Positions 15,321 to 23,434 are shown, counted from the first letter of the stretch. The stretch: 48,608 nt of DNA from UBA1189 sp964570685 (GCA_964570685.1 CAZMZC010000022.1:1-48608), one strand, 5' to 3'. Notes: generated from the letters alone by a model not told the origin. Made by a program: numbers and translations.

Positions 15321-16793
15321 ATGACTAAAATGAAGACAGAAAACTTGAAACCAGCAGCCCTGTTCGGCTATTTTGAAGAGATTTGTAGCATTCCCCGTCC
15401 ATCGAAGCACGAGGAGAAGATGACTGCCTACCTGAAGGCTTTCGGCGAGTCGCGAGGCTTGGCCACCAAGGTCGACGAGGCTGGCAACGTCGTTATCAGC
15501 AAGCCCGCCACTCCAGGCATGGAGAACCGCAAGACCATCATCCTGCAGTCACACATGGATATGGTGTGCGAGAGCAATAAGGGGGTGAACCATGACTTCC
15601 TTACCGACCCCATCCGCCTCGTCATCGACGGCGAGTGGCTCAAGGCCGATGGCACTACCCTCGGTGCCGACAACGGTATCGGCGTAGCCGCTGCACTGGC
15701 CGTGCTCACTGACGACAGCATCAAGCATGGCCCCATCGAATGTGTGTTTACGGTCGACGAAGAGACTGGTCTTACTGGTGCCAATGCCATGCAGGGCGGC
15801 TTCATGAACGGCGACATCCTGCTCAACCTCGACTCTGAAGACGAAGGTGAAATCTTCATCGGCTGTGCCGGTGGTGTGCGCACCGATGCCACCTTTAAAT
15901 ATAAAGAGGTGTCTGTGCCCGAGGGCTACTTCCACTTCAAGGTGACCGTCAACAACCTCCTTGGCGGCCATAGTGGCGACGATATCAACAAGGGCCACGC
16001 CAATGCCAACAAAGTGCTCAATCGCTTCCTCTTGGCTGCTGCCGAGAAGTACGACCTCTACCTCACCTATATTGAGGGCGGCAACAAGCATAATGCCATT
16101 CCTCGCGAGGCTTGCGCCCTCTGTGCCGTGCCCATGAAGGACAAGGAGAGCGTGCGTGTAGACTTCAACGTGTTTGCCTCCGAGGTAGAAGCCGAGTATG
16201 CAGCCATCGAGACCAAGGCGCAGTTCACGATGGAATCCACCGACAGTGTTCCCACTGCCATGGACAAGGACACCATGCTCCGTCTCCTGCGTGCCCTGCA
16301 CGGCGTGTTCAACGGCGTGTTTGCCATGAGCAACGATGTGCCCGGCCTCGTGGAAACATCGAGCAATCTCGCCTCGGTGCGTATGGCCGATGGTGAAGTG
16401 AAGATAGTGCTCTCGCAGCGCAGCTCGGCCGCTTCGGGCAAGAAAGATGTGGCCGACAGTGTACGTGCCGTATTCGAGCTGGCAGGCGCCGAGGTTGAGG
16501 TAGGCGAGGGCTATCCCGGTTGGAAGCCCAATGCCAAGTCTGAAATCCTGCAGATTGCCATCGCCACCTACAAGCAGCTCTTCGATAAGGAGCCCAAGGT
16601 GAAGGCCATCCATGCCGGTCTCGAGTGCGGACTCTTCCTTGAGAAATATCCCCACTTGGATATGATTTCCTTCGGGCCCACCATGCGTGGCGTTCACTCA
16701 CCCGACGAGCGCCTGCTCATCTCCACCGTAGCGCTCTGGTGGCGTCACCTCGTAGCTGTGCTCGAGGCTGCACCAGTGAGTAATCTATCGTGA
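15321..16793 (+). CDS. pepD: Aminoacyl-histidine dipeptidase (M20 family)
   Basis: A 490-residue cytosolic metallopeptidase close to E. coli PepD (485 residues), which cleaves Xaa-His and other dipeptides. Metal and catalytic residues are visible in QSHMDMVCE (H78, D80), GADNGIG (D117), DEETGLTGA (E147/E148) and a later Asp in LDSEDEGE. The dimerisation domain begins near GGHSGDDI, and GPTMRGVHSPDE carries the C-terminal metal His. The ATG at 15321 is chosen because the frame upstream runs through the promoter repeats and has no family similarity. It appears monocistronic. Confidence 0.94.
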   Translation: MTKMKTENLKPAALFGYFEEICSIPRPSKHEEKMTAYLKAFGESRGLATKVDEAGNVVISKPATPGMENRKTIILQSHMDMVCESNKGVNHDFLTDPIRLVIDGEWLKADGTTLGADNGIGVAAALAVLTDDSIKHGPIECVFTVDEETGLTGANAMQGGFMNGDILLNLDSEDEGEIFIGCAGGVRTDATFKYKEVSVPEGYFHFKVTVNNLLGGHSGDDINKGHANANKVLNRFLLAAAEKYDLYLTYIEGGNKHNAIPREACALCAVPMKDKESVRVDFNVFASEVEAEYAAIETKAQFTMESTDSVPTAMDKDTMLRLLRALHGVFNGVFAMSNDVPGLVETSSNLASVRMADGEVKIVLSQRSSAASGKKDVADSVRAVFELAGAEVEVGEGYPGWKPNAKSEILQIAIATYKQLFDKEPKVKAIHAGLECGLFLEKYPHLDMISFGPTMRGVHSPDERLLISTVALWWRHLVAVLEAAPVSNLS

Positions 16794-16841
16794 CTAAGAA
16801 TGGCATGTCCCTTTTTTAAAGATCGCATGTGCCTATTGGCA

Positions 16842-16961
16842 AAAGTTTATAAATCGGTTGGCATTGGCAGGCCTACCTGTGTTGTCGTACAAAATCATAC
16901 GTAGAATTTGTACAAAAATCCATCTTGCAGGTCTGCCAAAGCCAACCAATTTATAAACTTT
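16842..16961. repeat. 33-bp inverted repeat with inner stem (MITE-like or structured RNA)
   Basis: The arm 16842-16874 (starts AAAGTTTATAAAT, contains GGTTGGC and TTGGCAG) matches the reverse complement of 16929-16961 at 30 of 33 positions. Inside, GTACAAA (16887-16893) pairs with TTTGTAC (16907-16913). The whole 120-bp unit can fold as one long hairpin. No coding capacity is seen. Confidence 0.8.
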
Positions 16962-17000
16962 GATATATGCAATAAAACTATTACAAACATGCGATAGAAC

Positions 17001-17093
17001 CGGTACATGCATGTACCGCGCAAAACACAAGGCTCCGGCAAATCTAACAGAGCCTTGCGTCAGAAAAAATCTCTTTGTCTGATTTTCCTGACG
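17001..17093. repeat. Chain of three palindromes
   Basis: CGGTACATG/CATGTACCG (17001-17018) is an 18-bp perfect palindrome. It is followed by CAAGGCT (17028-17034) pairing with AGCCTTG (17051-17057), and by CGTCAG (17058-17063) pairing with CTGACG (17088-17093), with AAAATC/GATTTT extending the last stem inward. The stems lie back to back. Confidence 0.7.
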
Positions 17094-17198
17094 GAGCCTT
17101 TCATTTTCCCTTTCGGGTATATCCTCCACACTCCGAGGGTATACTGAACATTCTTCGAGGGTCTACCCTTGCGGGTTATTGGGTGAACCCAATATTTT

Positions 17199-17410
17199 TG
17201 TTTTCCCTTTTGAGGTTGCAGGTGTCAGTAATCGGTCGTAATATTATGATGTATAGCATGTTACCGACCGATACCCCCTGCTGCAGGGTGTCGGTAACTC
17301 TGCGACTTACAACACCGACACCTCAGCAACGGGGGTATCGGTCGTCATGTGCCTTATATATAATACTTTACAAGCAATTACTGACACCCGCAACCCCAAA
17401 AGGGGAAACA
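17199..17410. repeat. Three-tier nested inverted repeat, 212 bp
   Basis: Outer arms 17199-17232 and 17377-17410 match at 31 of 34 positions as reverse complements (the left arm contains AGGTGTCAGTAAT). Inside, CGACCGATACCCCC (17265-17278) pairs perfectly with 17331-17344. Inside that, GGTGTCGG (17287-17294) pairs with CCGACACC (17315-17322). An extra ATCGGTCG (17231-17238) could compete for the CGACCGAT strand. Confidence 0.85.
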
Positions 17411-17525
17411 CTATTTTTCTACATGGCTTTCGTTGCAACAACTCACGTTAAGATGAATCGGGAAATGCACTTGCTCTTTTCAGGAAAAGCATGTCCTATT
17501 TTTTCGTTTCCACAAGCCAATTCTT

Positions 17526-17607
17526 AAATCATAAGTACTGATTTAATATTCAAAGCTTGTGAATACTAAATCATAAGCTTTGATTTACTATTCAGTGCTT
17601 ATGATTT
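17526..17607. repeat. AT-rich inverted repeat with three AAATCATAAG copies
   Basis: AAATCATAAGTACTGA (17526-17541) pairs with 17592-17607, with one mismatch. Between them a quasi-palindrome AAATCATAAGCTTTGATTT (17568-17586) repeats the same motif. The unit is 82 bp with no coding content. Confidence 0.75.
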
Positions 17608-17928
17608 ACTTTTTCTAAGGCTCCTCGGAATTAAATGGATTGAGAGAAAAGGAAAATCGGGCAGGTGTCTCGAGATAATAGAAGGTCTGTCTGGTTGGCG
17701 ATTGTTTGTATTGTCCGCTCACCTCTCACCACTCACCTCTTATACCGTTAGAGTACAGGGTCTGTGACCCGATAGAATGAGTTCTCGCTATCATACACGC
17801 AAAGTGTGCTTACTTTTGCACCCGAGAAACGAATATCTCTGTGAGCGTTCGCATTGATTCAGGTGCATGAACTTTTGCTTGTCTTTTTTTTGCCTTTCGC
17901 AAAAAAAGTAATGCAATATGGCTGTTAT

Positions 17929-18480
17929 TTAAATATAATTGAGGAATGCACCATATTCAATACCCACCACACTTTTAGGAATGGTAATGGATGTGAGGTT
18001 GCTGCAACAATCAAAAGCCTGCTGCCCAATACTCGTCACACTCTCGGGGATGTTGATGGCAGTAAGACTTGTACAATATTGAAAAGTACAAGCCTTAATA
18101 CTCGTTAATTGGGAACTCTCGGGTATAATGATGTTAATGAGCCCGTCGCAACCACTAAAGGCTTCATAACCAATATTGGTCACACTCTCGGGTATTGTGA
18201 TAGATGTGAGCTCGCTGCAATCATAGAAAGCAGAGTTCCCAATACTTGTTACACGATATGTTTTGCTATCATAGGTTACGGTGGAGGGAATGGCGATATC
18301 TCTGTCGTATCCGTTAGAGTATTCTACATAAGAAGCAACTTCTACCGTTAAATCAGTTGAAGAGGAAATGTTGTAATAAATACCATCCACCTCAAAGTCG
18401 TGGGCACTAGCCAACAAAGGCATTAACATTGCAAAGAGCGAGAATAGAAACTTCTTTGCTCGAGTCTTGTTCGTTTTCAT
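17929..18480 (-). pseudogene. Truncated BspA-like leucine-rich-repeat surface protein
   Basis: A 183-residue exported protein: signal peptide (about residues 1-26, FLFSLFAMLMPLLASA), a short beta-rich N-terminal segment, then four LRR_5 repeats of the pattern LTSITIPESVTSIGxxAFxxC. Such proteins normally have many repeats and a C-terminal anchoring or sorting domain. This one stops in the middle of a repeat (after GAFLNYI), and the DNA beyond shows no repeat in any frame but a poly-A/T hairpin. It is most likely a truncated remnant; expression as a short secreted protein is possible. No partner gene is adjacent. Confidence 0.7.
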
Positions 18481-18549
18481 CTTGATTACTATTTTGTTAA
18501 ACTTAGTTTGCCTCGTTCATCTTGGCTGCAGCCTCGCAAACATAAAGAA

Positions 18550-18688
18550 AGCGTAGACCCAACCATATCTCCTGCAGGCTCACCACAAGCCCCTAAGTAC
18601 TATGGGAAGTCTACGCTAAAGCGTAACTTCACCGTACTTAGGTTGTTCATGCTCATTATCTTCTTTCGAGGTGGTGATTCGCAGGAGA
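18550..18688. repeat. Multi-stem hairpin element with alternative pairings
   Basis: TCTCCTGC (18568-18575) pairs with GCAGGAGA (18681-18688), TCACCAC (18580-18586) with GTGGTGA (18671-18677), and CCTAAGTAC (18592-18600) with GTACTTAGG (18634-18642). GAAGT/ACTTC (18606-18610, 18626-18630) and ACGCT/AGCGT (18613-18617, 18620-18624) close the tip. AGCGTAGAC (18550-18558) can instead pair with GTCTACGCT (18609-18617), an exclusive alternative to the tip. Confidence 0.8.
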
Positions 18689-18812
18689 AATGAGCAATCA
18701 AAATGTTATGTGCTCAGAAGCACGGAGCAAAAGTAATAATTAATTGACAATTGACAAACGATTATTGACAATTATTTTCTTGTATCGCAAAAGAAAAGTG
18801 ATGAAGCCACTC

Positions 18813-18883
18813 GCGACAATCCATAAGGTTTTCAAGGAATAGGCGCAGGCGTACCTTGAAGGCCTTGTGGGTTATAGCGTCGC
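18813..18883. repeat. Three-segment hairpin upstream of pheT
   Basis: GCGAC (18813-18817) pairs with GTCGC (18879-18883), CCATAAGG (18821-18828) with CCTTGTGG (18863-18870, one G-T), and TTCAAGG (18831-18837) with CCTTGAA (18854-18860). Weaker stems follow to about 18935. Confidence 0.65.
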
Positions 18884-19012
18884 ACACAAGCAAAGGAAGG
18901 CTATAGAGTTTAGTGCTTCACACAAAAGTAGCCTGTGCTCAACAATGTAAATGAATTTGCATTGTTTTCGCGTAATCAAAATTAGGCTGCGGCTCAGAAA
19001 TTTTCAAATAAA

Positions 19013-19044
19013 TTTGGCATTTCGTTCGCCTTGCACTAATTTTG
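19013..19044 (+). promoter_or_regulatory. Promoter of pheT
   Basis: TTTG (19013-19016), 20 bp, TAATTTTG (19037-19044): an exact fit to the Bacteroidetes consensus. The predicted transcript start is about 45 bases before the pheT ATG. Confidence 0.75.
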
Positions 19045-19095
19045 CAAGATAATTCGTTTAGATAGGGAAAATTATATAAAAAAGGTATAAGCAAT

Positions 19096-21558
19096 ATGAA
19101 TATTTCGTACAATTGGCTTAAGGAATATGTCGACTTTAACCTCACTCCCGATGAGGTAGCCGCTGCGCTCACCTCGATAGGCTTGGAGACAGGCAGCGTG
19201 GAGGAGGTACAAACCATCAAGGGAGGCCTCGAAGGTATCGTTATCGGTGAGGTGCTCACCTGCGAACCGCATCCCAACTCAGACCACATGCACGTGACAA
19301 CGGTTAACCTCGGCGAAGGCGACCCCGTACAGATTGTATGTGGCGCTGTCAACGTGGCTGCCGGTCAGAAGGTGGTAGTGGCTACATTGGGCACCAAGCT
19401 TTACGATGGCGATGAGTGTTTCACCATCAAGAAGTCGAAGCTGCGCGGTGTAGAGTCCAACGGTATGATCTGTGCCGAGGATGAAATCGGTATTGGCACC
19501 AGCCACAAAGGCATCATCGTGCTCCCCGCCGATGCTGTGCCCGGAACTCCTGCCAAGGACTATTATAATATAAAGAGCGACTACGTGCTTGAGGTAGACA
19601 TCACCCCCAACCGTGCTGATGCTTGCTCGCACTACGGTGTGGCCCGCGACCTCTATGCCTACTTGTTGCAGAATGGCTATGAGACCGCTCTGCACCGTCC
19701 CTCAGTGGAGGCTTTTGCGGTGGACAACAACGAACTGTCCATCGCCATCGAGGTGGTGAGTGAAGCTGTTTGTCCGCGCTATGCCGGCGTGAGCATCAAG
19801 GGTGTTACTGTAAAGGAAAGTCCCGAATGGCTGAAGAACCGACTGACAACCATCGGCCTCCGTCCCATCAACAACATCGTGGATATCACCAACTATATCC
19901 TCCATGCTTATGGTCAGCCCCTCCACTGCTTCGATGCCGACAAGGTGAAGGGCGGTAAGGTAGTGGTGAAGACCATGCCTGAGGGTACTCCCTTCGTGAC
20001 ACTCGATGGGGTAGAGCGCAAACTCTCTGAGAACGACCTCATGATATGCAATGCCGAGGCTCCGATGTGTATCGCCGGTGTCTTTGGAGGCCTGGAATCA
20101 GGTACTACCGAGGAGTCTGTAAACATTTTCCTTGAGAGTGCTTACTTCAATCCTACTTCGGTGCGTAAGACCGCCCGTCGTCACGGACTCAATACCGATG
20201 CATCGTTCCGTTTCGAGCGTGGTATCGATCCCAATGGTGTCATCTATGCTTTGAAGCAGGCTGCACTCCTCGTTAAGGAGTTGGCAGGTGGTACCATTTC
20301 TATGGAGATTTGCGACGTATATCCTACACCCATCGAGGACTTCAAGGTAGACCTCAAGTATGACTTTGTGAACTCACTCATCGGTAAGGAGATTCCTGCA
20401 GAGACGGTGAAGAACATTGTACGTAGCCTTGAGATGACCATCGAGGACGAGTCTGCCGAGGGTCTTGCCCTGAGCATTCCCCCTTATCGTGTAGATGTGC
20501 AGCGTCCCTGCGATGTGGTAGAAGATATCCTCCGCATCTATGGTTACAACAATGTCGAGATACCCTCGGCGCTGAAGTCGAGCCTCACCACCAAGAATAA
20601 GGAAGACCGTTCACACCGCTTGCAGCAGGTAGTAGCCGAGCAGCTCGTGGGTTGTGGATTCAACGAGATACTCAACAACTCGCTCACACGTGCGGCCTAC
20701 TATGACGGCAACGAGACCTATCGTCCCGAGAACCTGGTGAACTTGATGAACCCCTTGAGCAACGACCTCAACGTGATGCGTCAGACACTGCTCTTCGGCG
20801 GTCTCGAGAGCATAGCACACAATGCCAACCGCAAGAGTGCCGACCTGCGCTTCTTCGAGTATGGCAACTGCTATTATTATAATAAGGAGAAGAAGGACGA
20901 CGAGAAGGTGCTCGCTTGCTATAGCGAGGACTATCATCTCGGCCTCTGGCTGACAGGTAAGCGCGTGGCTGGCTCATGGGCACATGCCGATGAAGACTCG
21001 TCGGTATATGAGTTGAAGGCCTACGTGGAGAACATCTTCGCACGCCTCGGTCTTAACCTGCGCAGCGTGGTGGTAGGCAACCTCACCGACGGTATCTACT
21101 CGGCTGCCCTCAGCTACCACACTCGTGGAGGCAAATTGTTGGCTACCGTAGGCATTGTAAGCAAGAAGCTGACCAAGGCCTTCGATATCGACAACGAGGT
21201 ATACTATGCCGACATCAACTGGAAGAACCTGCTCCAGGCCATCAAGTCGGTAAAGGTAAGCTACACCGAATTGTCGAAGTACCCTGCCGTGAAGCGCGAC
21301 CTTGCTCTGTTGCTCGACAAGAACGTGCAGTTTGCCGACATCGAGCGCATCGCCTACGACTGTGAGCGTAAGTTGCTCAAGGCTGTCGAGCTGTTCGACG
21401 TGTACGAAGGCAAGAACCTCGAGCCCGGAAAGAAGAGCTATGCGGTGAGCTTCATCCTGCAGGATGAGGGGAAGACCCTCAACGATAGGCAGATAGACAA
21501 GATTATGGCCAAGCTTATCGCCTCCTACGAGAAGCAATTGGACGCGAAGTTGAGATAA
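19096..21558 (+). CDS. pheT: Phenylalanyl-tRNA synthetase beta subunit
   Basis: An 820-residue full-length beta chain; with PheS it charges tRNA-Phe. Order of parts: MNISYNWLKEYV start, a tRNA-binding OB domain (about 42-150, with VQIVCGAVNVAAGQKVVVA), the B3/B4 editing region (about 210-400, PRYAGVSIKGV, NIVDITNY), the B5 domain (about 405-480), the catalytic-like core domain, and the C-terminal anticodon-binding FDX-ACB domain (about 725-820, LSKYPAVKRDLALLLD). pheS is not adjacent, as is common in this phylum where the two genes are unlinked. It has its own promoter, and a GC-rich hairpin follows. Confidence 0.97.
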   Translation: MNISYNWLKEYVDFNLTPDEVAAALTSIGLETGSVEEVQTIKGGLEGIVIGEVLTCEPHPNSDHMHVTTVNLGEGDPVQIVCGAVNVAAGQKVVVATLGTKLYDGDECFTIKKSKLRGVESNGMICAEDEIGIGTSHKGIIVLPADAVPGTPAKDYYNIKSDYVLEVDITPNRADACSHYGVARDLYAYLLQNGYETALHRPSVEAFAVDNNELSIAIEVVSEAVCPRYAGVSIKGVTVKESPEWLKNRLTTIGLRPINNIVDITNYILHAYGQPLHCFDADKVKGGKVVVKTMPEGTPFVTLDGVERKLSENDLMICNAEAPMCIAGVFGGLESGTTEESVNIFLESAYFNPTSVRKTARRHGLNTDASFRFERGIDPNGVIYALKQAALLVKELAGGTISMEICDVYPTPIEDFKVDLKYDFVNSLIGKEIPAETVKNIVRSLEMTIEDESAEGLALSIPPYRVDVQRPCDVVEDILRIYGYNNVEIPSALKSSLTTKNKEDRSHRLQQVVAEQLVGCGFNEILNNSLTRAAYYDGNETYRPENLVNLMNPLSNDLNVMRQTLLFGGLESIAHNANRKSADLRFFEYGNCYYYNKEKKDDEKVLACYSEDYHLGLWLTGKRVAGSWAHADEDSSVYELKAYVENIFARLGLNLRSVVVGNLTDGIYSAALSYHTRGGKLLATVGIVSKKLTKAFDIDNEVYYADINWKNLLQAIKSVKVSYTELSKYPAVKRDLALLLDKNVQFADIERIAYDCERKLLKAVELFDVYEGKNLEPGKKSYAVSFILQDEGKTLNDRQIDKIMAKLIASYEKQLDAKLR

Positions 21559-21561
21559 GAG

Positions 21562-21606
21562 GATGCCCTCCCCAACCCCCTCCCGAAGAGGGGGCTTTCG
21601 GGCATC
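21562..21606 (+). terminator. C-rich/G-rich hairpin after pheT
   Basis: GATGCCC (21562-21568) pairs with GGGCATC (21600-21606), and inside it CCCCCTC (21576-21582) pairs with GAGGGGG (21588-21594) around CCGAA. It begins 4 bp after the pheT stop. The sequence has the look of a dispersed repeat (CCCTCCCC... type) as well as a terminator; there is no T-run. Confidence 0.6.
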
Positions 21607-21667
21607 ACTGAGTTCTTCTAGTCCTCTGAGAAAAAGAAAAATATAATCACTAAATAAAAATAGAACT

Positions 21668-22405
21668 ATGGGAAGAGCGTTTGAATTCCGTAAAGCAAGA
21701 AAACTGAAGAGATGGGGCAACATGGCCCGCACATTTACACGTATCGGTAAGCAGATTGCCATTGCCGTGAAGGCTGGCGGTCCTGATCCCGACAACAATG
21801 CGGCACTCCGTGCTATCATTGCTACTGCACGTCACGAGAACATGCCCAAGGACAATATTGAGCGTGCCATCAAGAACGCCTGCGGTAAGGATCAGAAAGA
21901 CTATAAGGAGATGAACTACGAAGGCTATGGCCCTCACGGCGTAGCCATCTATGTAGAGACACTTACCGACAATACCACCCGTACCGTAGCCAATGTACGT
22001 AGCGTATTCACCAAGTTTGGCGGTACCCTCGGTACATCTGGTTCGCTCGACTTCATCTTCACCCACAAGTCAATGTTCACCTTCGCCAAGAAGGACGATG
22101 TGGATATGGATGAGCTGATACTCGACCTTATCGACTTCGGCGTAGAAGATGAGTACGACGAGGAGGAGAAGGAAGAGGGTGGCACCGAAATCACTATCTA
22201 CGGTGATCCCAAGTCGTTCTCACAGATTCAGAAGCACCTTGAGGAGTGCGGTCTCGAGGTACGCAGTGCCGAGTTTACCCGTATCCCCAATGACCTGAAG
22301 GATGTCAACGAGGAGCAGCGTGCTACTATCGACAAGATTGTAGAGCGCCTCGAGGAAGACGAAGACGTACAGAATGTGTACACCAACATGAAGCCAGAAG
22401 AGTAA
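21668..22405 (+). CDS. YebC/PmpR (TACO1) family protein
   Basis: A 245-residue member of the YebC/TACO1 family. The start MGRAFEFRKARKLKRWGNMARTF is the variant seen in Bacteroidetes of the typical AGHSKWANIKHRK start. Also visible are the core DNNAALRAIIATARHENMPKDNIERAIKNA and the domain 2 motif GYGPHGVAIYVETLTDN. The family was described as transcriptional regulators, and later as translation factors that help ribosomes at difficult (for example proline-rich) stretches; which applies here cannot be told. An acidic loop (EYDEEEKEEGG) is inserted near residue 160. Confidence 0.93.
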   Translation: MGRAFEFRKARKLKRWGNMARTFTRIGKQIAIAVKAGGPDPDNNAALRAIIATARHENMPKDNIERAIKNACGKDQKDYKEMNYEGYGPHGVAIYVETLTDNTTRTVANVRSVFTKFGGTLGTSGSLDFIFTHKSMFTFAKKDDVDMDELILDLIDFGVEDEYDEEEKEEGGTEITIYGDPKSFSQIQKHLEECGLEVRSAEFTRIPNDLKDVNEEQRATIDKIVERLEEDEDVQNVYTNMKPEE

Positions 22406-22485
22406 TCGAAAGGGAAACCAAGGTATGTATCATTAAAGGTGTCTTGTGTTATTGCAAGGCACCTTTATAATAATTAATAATAACT

Positions 22486-22944
22486 ATGGACAATGAACAA
22501 AGGATAGCACGTGCTGTTGAACTCTTCAAGATGGGTTATAATTGTGCACAATCAGTTGTGGCGGCTTTTGCCGACGAATATGGCTATACCGAGGAGCAGG
22601 CATTGAAGATGTCGGCCTCGTTTGGAGGTGGTATAGGACGTATGCGTGAAACCTGTGGTGCGGCTTGCGGTATGTTTATCTTGGCAGGATTGGAAACTGG
22701 ATGCACTGATGCTGCCGATCGTCAAGGCAAAGCCTACAACTATGCTTTCGTGCAGCGTCTGGCCGAGGAATTTAAGCGCGAAAACGGGGCGCTCATCTGT
22801 GCCGAATTGCTCGGACTACGTGAGCGGAAGCCGCAATCATCTATGCCCGAGGAACGTACGGATACCTACTATATGAAACGTCCATGTGTCAAAATGGTAG
22901 AGACCGCGGCGAAAATCTGGACAAATAGGCAAAAAATGCAATAA
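22486..22944 (+). CDS. C_GCAxxG_C_C family redox-type protein
   Basis: A 152-residue cytosolic protein with the spaced cysteines that name this family: NCAQ (C20), ETCGAACGMFILAG (C57, C61), GC (C73), LICAELLG (C105) and RPC (C134). The glycine-rich FGGGIGRM precedes the central motif. The conserved cysteines suggest redox chemistry or metal binding, but no reaction is established that I can name. It begins 80 bp after the yebC-family gene and may be read from the same transcript. Confidence 0.85.
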   Translation: MDNEQRIARAVELFKMGYNCAQSVVAAFADEYGYTEEQALKMSASFGGGIGRMRETCGAACGMFILAGLETGCTDAADRQGKAYNYAFVQRLAEEFKRENGALICAELLGLRERKPQSSMPEERTDTYYMKRPCVKMVETAAKIWTNRQKMQ

Positions 22945-23002
22945 AAAACGTGGAAATAGAAAGAAATGTCGCTCAAAAACATGTTGTAAAACATAAAAAT
23001 TG

Positions 23003-23010
23003 TAACTTTG
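23003..23010 (+). promoter_or_regulatory. -7 element upstream of the winged-helix gene
   Basis: TAACTTTG matches TAnnTTTG; it lies 71 bp before the ATG at 23082. No clear -33 box. Confidence 0.5.
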
Positions 23011-23081
23011 CAGCAGATTTAATACAGATTCGCTCTTGTGAGAGTGACGGATGTTTAACAATTAAAATAAATTAAAGAACT

Positions 23082-23282
23082 ATGTTGACAGAGAAAGCCG
23101 GTGAAAATGCAGGTCTGATTTGGAATGCACTTGACGGTAAGGAAGGTTTGACCTTCAAGGAGATTAAGAAGGAAACAAAGCAGAAGAAGGATGATTTCCT
23201 CCTTGGCTTGGGTTGGTTGCTTCGTGAGGGTAAGGTTGCTGCCGTTGAGGTAGAGGACGATGTTGTTTACTCACTGAAGTAA
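23082..23282 (+). CDS. Small winged-helix domain protein (DUF2582-like)
   Basis: A 66-residue protein consisting of one winged helix-turn-helix: helix 1 AGLIWNALDGKEG, helices 2 and 3 TFKEIKKETKQKKDDFLLGLGWLLREG, and a wing KVAAVEVEDDVVYSL. It resembles the small winged-helix family (PF10771-type) common in Bacteroidetes. It may bind DNA, but no target is evident. It is monocistronic, with its own -7 element and a strong terminator. Confidence 0.85.
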   Translation: MLTEKAGENAGLIWNALDGKEGLTFKEIKKETKQKKDDFLLGLGWLLREGKVAAVEVEDDVVYSLK

Positions 23283-23310
23283 TCATATTTATATAAGGAA
23301 TTAACATTAT

Positions 23311-23349
23311 CACCCTGGTGGCCTTTGGCTCGCCAGGGTGATTTGTTTT
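23311..23349 (+). terminator. Terminator of the winged-helix gene
   Basis: CACCCTGG (23311-23318) pairs with CCAGGGTG (23333-23340), followed by ATTTGTTTT. It lies 28 bp after the stop codon. Confidence 0.75.
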
Positions 23350-23434
23350 ATAAATGTTTAAATTGTTTAATTATGGCATACTAAATGAGTATTTGATGCG
23401 TTACAATAATGTATCATCTCAAAAATATGTGCCT

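Larger units (their letters stand above)
16794..17928. other. Gene-poor 1.1-kb spacer filled with inverted repeats
   Basis: No convincing gene on either strand. Open frames at 16833-17129 (-) and 17075-17527 (+) run across hairpin arms and have no family features or sensible composition. The spacer holds at least four separate inverted-repeat elements (listed below), a short stem ATTGGGT/ACCCAAT at 17178-17193, a promoter-like TACTTTTG at 17811-17818 with no gene behind it, and a TTTTTTTGC/GCAAAAAAA hairpin at 17885-17907. Confidence 0.75.
18481..19095. other. Spacer upstream of pheT with two large hairpin elements
   Basis: No gene on either strand. It contains the 18550-18688 and 18813-18883 hairpins, an AT-rich stretch with repeated TTGACAA-like words (18741-18775), and the pheT promoter at 19013-19044. 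Nothing in it looks like a T-box or a known riboswitch. Confidence 0.65.

Noticed and set aside
15549..16697. 382-codon frame antisense to pepD
   Set aside because: Opposite an intact pepD with all active-site motifs; the long frame follows from GC-rich third positions.
16833..17129. 98-codon open frame on the minus strand
   Set aside because: It covers the 120-bp hairpin and the next palindromes; the protein has no recognisable pattern.
17075..17527. 150-codon open frame on the plus strand
   Set aside because: It runs through several inverted-repeat arms, has no start signals, no recognisable domain and odd composition; it is explained by the repeats.
18813..18883. T-box or tRNA-sensing leader for pheT
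   Set aside because: No T-box sequence or terminator/antiterminator pair, and the consensus promoter lies downstream of this hairpin, so it is outside the pheT transcript.
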